DNA from: Chloroflexota bacterium
Lineage (GTDB): Bacteria; Chloroflexota; Limnocylindria; QHBO01
Length of the DNA: 8,466 bases
Direction of reading: 5' to 3'
Assembly (NCBI GenBank): GCA_031177555.1
Contig: JAPSGM010000069.1
Coordinates: 1 to 8,466, forward strand
The notes below the pieces were generated by a model that worked only from the letters and a program-made list of their open reading frames with translations, had not been told where the DNA came from and searched no databases. Made by a program: the position numbers and the translations under genes. The stretch's first letter is position 1. Each line of letters starts with the position of its first letter. This document shows positions 6,399 to 8,466 of the stretch, one piece after another.

Positions 6399-7600
6399 CG
6401 CAGCTCCAATTTGAGCACCGCGTCGTTGCTTCCCATGGAGGTGGTCACGTACAGCCAACCGTCCGGGCCGATGGTCAGTGCCCGGAGGCGGCCGAACGCG
6501 TCCGGCAGCAGCGTCTCCACCATGCGGACCTGCGACCCGTCGGCGCTCACGGTGAAGCGGCGGAGGTCCTCCTCCTTCAGGGTGCTGACCAGCAGGTTGC
6601 CCTCCCATGCGCCCCACTGCGGGCCGTTCAAGAAGACGGCACCCGACGTGGCGATGGTGGGCAGGCCGGATGCCCAGGCCGCGGGCAGGTAGTCGTCCGC
6701 GGGGCCGCAGACGTCCCGGGCCAGTCCCTCCTGCTCCTGCCCCGGGCCCAGCGTCTCCGCGCCGCTCCAGCAGGCGTAGCCGTAGTTGCCGCCCGCGACG
6801 ATCAGGTTGAGCTCGTCGTCGCGATCGGTGCCGTGCTCGGCGGTCATGACCAGGCCGTCGTCCCGGAAGGCGATGCCCTGCGGGTTGCGCTGGCCCATGG
6901 TGTAGGCCGCCGTCGGCTCGGGATTGCCGGGCAGCACCGGGTTGTCGGCCGGGATCGAGCCGTCGCGCTCGATGCGCAGCACCCGCCCGTTGAGCGACGC
7001 GGGGTCCTGCGCCAGGTTCTCGCCGCGGGCGGTGTTGGCGTCGCCCATGGTCAGCCACACGTGCCCGGAGGCATCGGTCTCCACCGCGCAGCCGTTGTGA
7101 TGCTCGTGGGCGCGCATGCCGGTGAGCAGCGGCGGACCATCCAGCGTCAGCTCGCCGCCCGCCTCGACCCGGTAGCGCAGCAGCTCGTTGACGGCCGGCT
7201 TCGGGCCTTCCACCCCGTCCACGTCGCGCGTGGCGCAGACGTAGGCGAACGGGTGGCGCTCGAAGTCGCGGTCGACCGCGATCCCCATGCCACCGCCCTC
7301 TCCCAGCCGGATCGCGTCATCGATGGGCGTGACCGACAGCTGCGCCGCCCCGGCCTCATCCGATGCGTAGACGCGAATGCGGCCGATGCGCTCGGTGACC
7401 AGCATCCGGCCGTCCGGCGCGAAGGCGAGGTCCCAGGGCACCTCCAGCCCGCCCTGGATGACCGTGACCAGCACGCCCGGCTGCGGAACCAGGGTCGCCC
7501 CCGGCGGGAGCGACGGCGCATCGGCGGCCTTCAGAGGCTCGACCGGCGCGCAGCCGGACACGGCGACGGCCGAGGCAGCCAGGAGCAGCAGGACGCGCAC
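6395..7600 (-). CDS. PQQ-dependent sugar (aldose) dehydrogenase family lipoprotein
   Basis: Probable soluble aldose sugar dehydrogenase-type beta-propeller enzyme (glucose/sorbosone dehydrogenase family), which oxidises sugars outside the cytoplasm with PQQ. The protein has 401 residues. A lipoprotein signal ends in VSGC with C17 as the lipid-anchored residue. Family landmarks are GLEVPWDLAFAPDGRMLVTER (51-71), EGGGMGIAVD (101-110) and HHNG (167-170, H168 at the catalytic His position). Further on are DPASLNGRVLRIERDGSIPADNP (199-221) and GQRNPQGIAF (236-245, R238 at the PQQ-contacting Arg position). TAEHGTDRDDELNLIVAGGNYGY (253-275) completes the set. The usable standard start is the GTG at 7600. 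A GGGAGG ribosome site further upstream fits an ATA codon at 7618 better, which would add six residues. The gene lies 41 bp after cysC on the same strand and may be read from the sat-cysC transcript. PQQ dependence follows from the family; no PQQ biosynthesis gene is in the window. Some homologues may have lost the activity. Confidence 0.88.
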   Translation of the reverse strand: MRVLLLLAASAVAVSGCAPVEPLKAADAPSLPPGATLVPQPGVLVTVIQGGLEVPWDLAFAPDGRMLVTERIGRIRVYASDEAGAAQLSVTPIDDAIRLGEGGGMGIAVDRDFERHPFAYVCATRDVDGVEGPKPAVNELLRYRVEAGGELTLDGPPLLTGMRAHEHHNGCAVETDASGHVWLTMGDANTARGENLAQDPASLNGRVLRIERDGSIPADNPVLPGNPEPTAAYTMGQRNPQGIAFRDDGLVMTAEHGTDRDDELNLIVAGGNYGYACWSGAETLGPGQEQEGLARDVCGPADDYLPAAWASGLPTIATSGAVFLNGPQWGAWEGNLLVSTLKEEDLRRFTVSADGSQVRMVETLLPDAFGRLRALTIGPDGWLYVTTSMGSNDAVLKLELR

Positions 7601-7625
7601 TCGGGTGAGAGACGGTATGGACGTG

Positions 7626-7631
7626 CCTCCC
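7626..7631 (-). promoter_or_regulatory. Shine-Dalgarno (GGGAGG) in front of an ATA codon, sugar dehydrogenase start region
   Basis: On the minus strand GGGAGG is followed by 7 bases and then ATA (7618-7616), which is in frame with the GTG at 7600. No ATG, GTG or TTG is at a suitable distance, and the GTG is 25 bases from the site. A TACCGT box lies 11 bases before the GTG as an alternative leaderless signal. Either the GTG is used without this site, or the ATA is a rare start or a sequence error for ATG. Confidence 0.4.
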
Positions 7632-7641
7632 GCGGATCAGG

Positions 7642-8289
7642 TCACGCGGAAATGTAGCCGAGCTCCTCCAGCTTGGCGATGACCTTTTCGGCCGACTGCT
7701 CCGGCGTCTCGCGATCGTCGGTATGGCAGACCACCTCCGGGTCGATCGGCGGCTCGTACGGGTCATCGACGCCGGTGAAGCCCTTGATCTCGCCGGCCAT
7801 CGCCTTGCGGTACAGGCCCTTCACGTCGCGGTCGGCCAGCACCTCCAGCGGCGCCTCGACGTAGACCTCCACGAAGCGACCGATCTTGGCGCGGACCTGG
7901 TCCCGGGCCTCGCGGTAGGGGCTGATGGCGGCGCCGATGGCCACCACGTCGTTGCGGCTCAGCACCTCGCACACCCAGCCGATGCGCAGGATGTTGGTGT
8001 CGCGGTCCTCCTTGCTGAAGCCGAGGCCCTTCGACAGGTTGGTGCGCACCACGTCGCCGTCGAGCACCTCCACCTTGTGGCCGCGCCTGCGCAGCTCGCC
8101 CTCAAGGATATGGGCGATCGTGCTCTTGCCCGAGCCGGACAGCCCGGTGAACCAGATGGTGAAGCCGGTGGTCTCGCGGCCGTCGATGGTGCCCACGCCC
8201 CCGCCGAGGTGGATCGTCCTACCGTGGCGGTCCGTGGTGGTCGTGGTCTGCACCGGCGCCCCGGGCGCTGGTCGATCGGTCTGGGTCAT
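7642..8289 (-). CDS. cysC: Adenylylsulfate kinase (APS kinase)
   Basis: Phosphorylates adenosine 5'-phosphosulfate (APS) at the 3' position with ATP to form PAPS, the activated sulfate for reduction or sulfotransfer; cytoplasmic. The protein has 215 residues, about the usual size. A P-loop GLSGSGKST lies at 49-57. LDGDVVRTNLSKGLGFSKEDR (76-96) contains the D77/D79 and R82/N84 region that binds APS in the family. NILRIGWV (99-106) and AISPYREARD (121-130) follow, then the lid and C-terminal part with FTGVDDPYEPP (171-181). The N-terminal 30 residues are Thr-rich and less conserved. The ATG at 8289 is preceded by AAAGGA (plus coordinates 8303-8308) with a long 13-base spacing. It lies 31 bp after the sat stop on the same strand, so sat-cysC is a probable operon. 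It is a stand-alone kinase, not fused to a sulfurylase or GTPase. Confidence 0.96.
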   Translation of the reverse strand: MTQTDRPAPGAPVQTTTTTDRHGRTIHLGGGVGTIDGRETTGFTIWFTGLSGSGKSTIAHILEGELRRRGHKVEVLDGDVVRTNLSKGLGFSKEDRDTNILRIGWVCEVLSRNDVVAIGAAISPYREARDQVRAKIGRFVEVYVEAPLEVLADRDVKGLYRKAMAGEIKGFTGVDDPYEPPIDPEVVCHTDDRETPEQSAEKVIAKLEELGYISA

Positions 8290-8320
8290 CGGTCGGTATC
8301 AGTCCTTTCGGAGAGGGGTG

Positions 8321-8466
8321 TCAGCGCGCGGCGGCGGGCGTGCGGTAGGCGTCGATGAGGATCTGCGCCACCTCCGGGCGGCTGAACTCCTGGGGCGGGA
8401 TCTCGCCGGATGACAGCATCTCGCGCACGCGGGTGCCGGACAAGACAAGGTGCTGGTCGTCGCCGT
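8321..8466 (-). CDS. sat: ATP sulfurylase, C-terminal fragment (cut by window edge)
   Basis: Only the last 47 residues and the TGA stop (8323-8321) are in the window. The visible part carries LSGTRVREMLSSGEIPP followed by EFSRPEVAQILIDAY, the typical C-terminal end of monofunctional sulfate adenylyltransferase (Sat/MET3 type). This enzyme makes APS and pyrophosphate from sulfate and ATP. The chain ends in a short RTPAAAR tail. The stop directly after the family's normal end shows that no kinase domain is fused; the kinase function is in the separate cysC gene 31 bp downstream. The two genes together give the sulfate-activation pathway to PAPS. The CysDN type of sulfurylase is excluded by this motif. 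Confidence 0.93.
   Translation of the reverse strand, partial: GDDQHLVLSGTRVREMLSSGEIPPQEFSRPEVAQILIDAYRTPAAAR

Noticed and set aside
5034..7058. 674-codon minus-strand frame across the phosphoesterase and sugar dehydrogenase
   Set aside because: Part is an out-of-frame reading of the real sugar dehydrogenase gene and the rest is antisense to two plus-strand genes; low-complexity composition without domains.
6188..7657. 489-codon plus-strand frame opposite the sugar dehydrogenase
   Set aside because: Antisense shadow in high-GC DNA; no ribosome site and no recognisable fold.

Overview
This is a GC-rich bacterial chromosomal segment carrying seven protein genes, two of them cut by the window edges. 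Codon third positions are strongly G/C. Several genes start with GTG, or start 6-7 bases after a TANNNT -10-like box without a Shine-Dalgarno site, which suggests leaderless transcripts. These traits fit Actinobacteriota or Chloroflexota (soil or groundwater lineages), but the window has no rRNA or other marker to decide. No tRNA, rRNA, CRISPR array, insertion sequence, phage gene or transposase was seen.

Layout. Positions 1-737 (minus) hold most of a metallo-beta-lactamase-fold hydrolase whose C-terminus runs off the left edge. Positions 738-968 are a non-coding gap with a promoter-like box and a perfect 18-bp palindrome set in a 9-bp tandem pattern. Positions 969-2567 (minus) encode D-3-phosphoglycerate dehydrogenase (serA), the entry enzyme of serine synthesis. 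A 126-bp divergent intergenic region follows. On the plus strand, 2694-5507 encodes a large secreted protein with a zinc-metalloprotease-like N-terminal domain and six Ig-like repeats. Only 33 bp later, 5541-6398 encodes a secreted calcineurin-like metallophosphoesterase. Its stop codon overlaps the stop of the convergent minus-strand gene at 6395-7600, a lipoprotein of the PQQ-dependent soluble aldose sugar dehydrogenase family. Upstream of that gene, also on the minus strand, lie adenylylsulfate kinase (cysC, 7642-8289) and the C-terminal end of ATP sulfurylase (sat, from 8321 off the right edge).

How the genes fit together. sat and cysC are a clear functional pair: ATP plus sulfate gives APS, then PAPS, for assimilation or sulfation. 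The sugar dehydrogenase lies 41 bp downstream of cysC and may be co-transcribed, although it has no obvious functional tie to sulfate. The protease-like protein and the phosphoesterase form a plus-strand pair of exported proteins that could act on extracellular protein and organic phosphate. SerA and the beta-lactamase-fold protein look like ordinary housekeeping or unlinked genes. I see no convincing new multi-gene system. The points most worth a second look are the unusual zinc-site layout of the secreted protease-like protein, the recurrent leaderless start signals, the palindrome after serA, the shared CTAG stop, and the start of the sugar dehydrogenase, where a well-placed Shine-Dalgarno site sits in front of an ATA codon.
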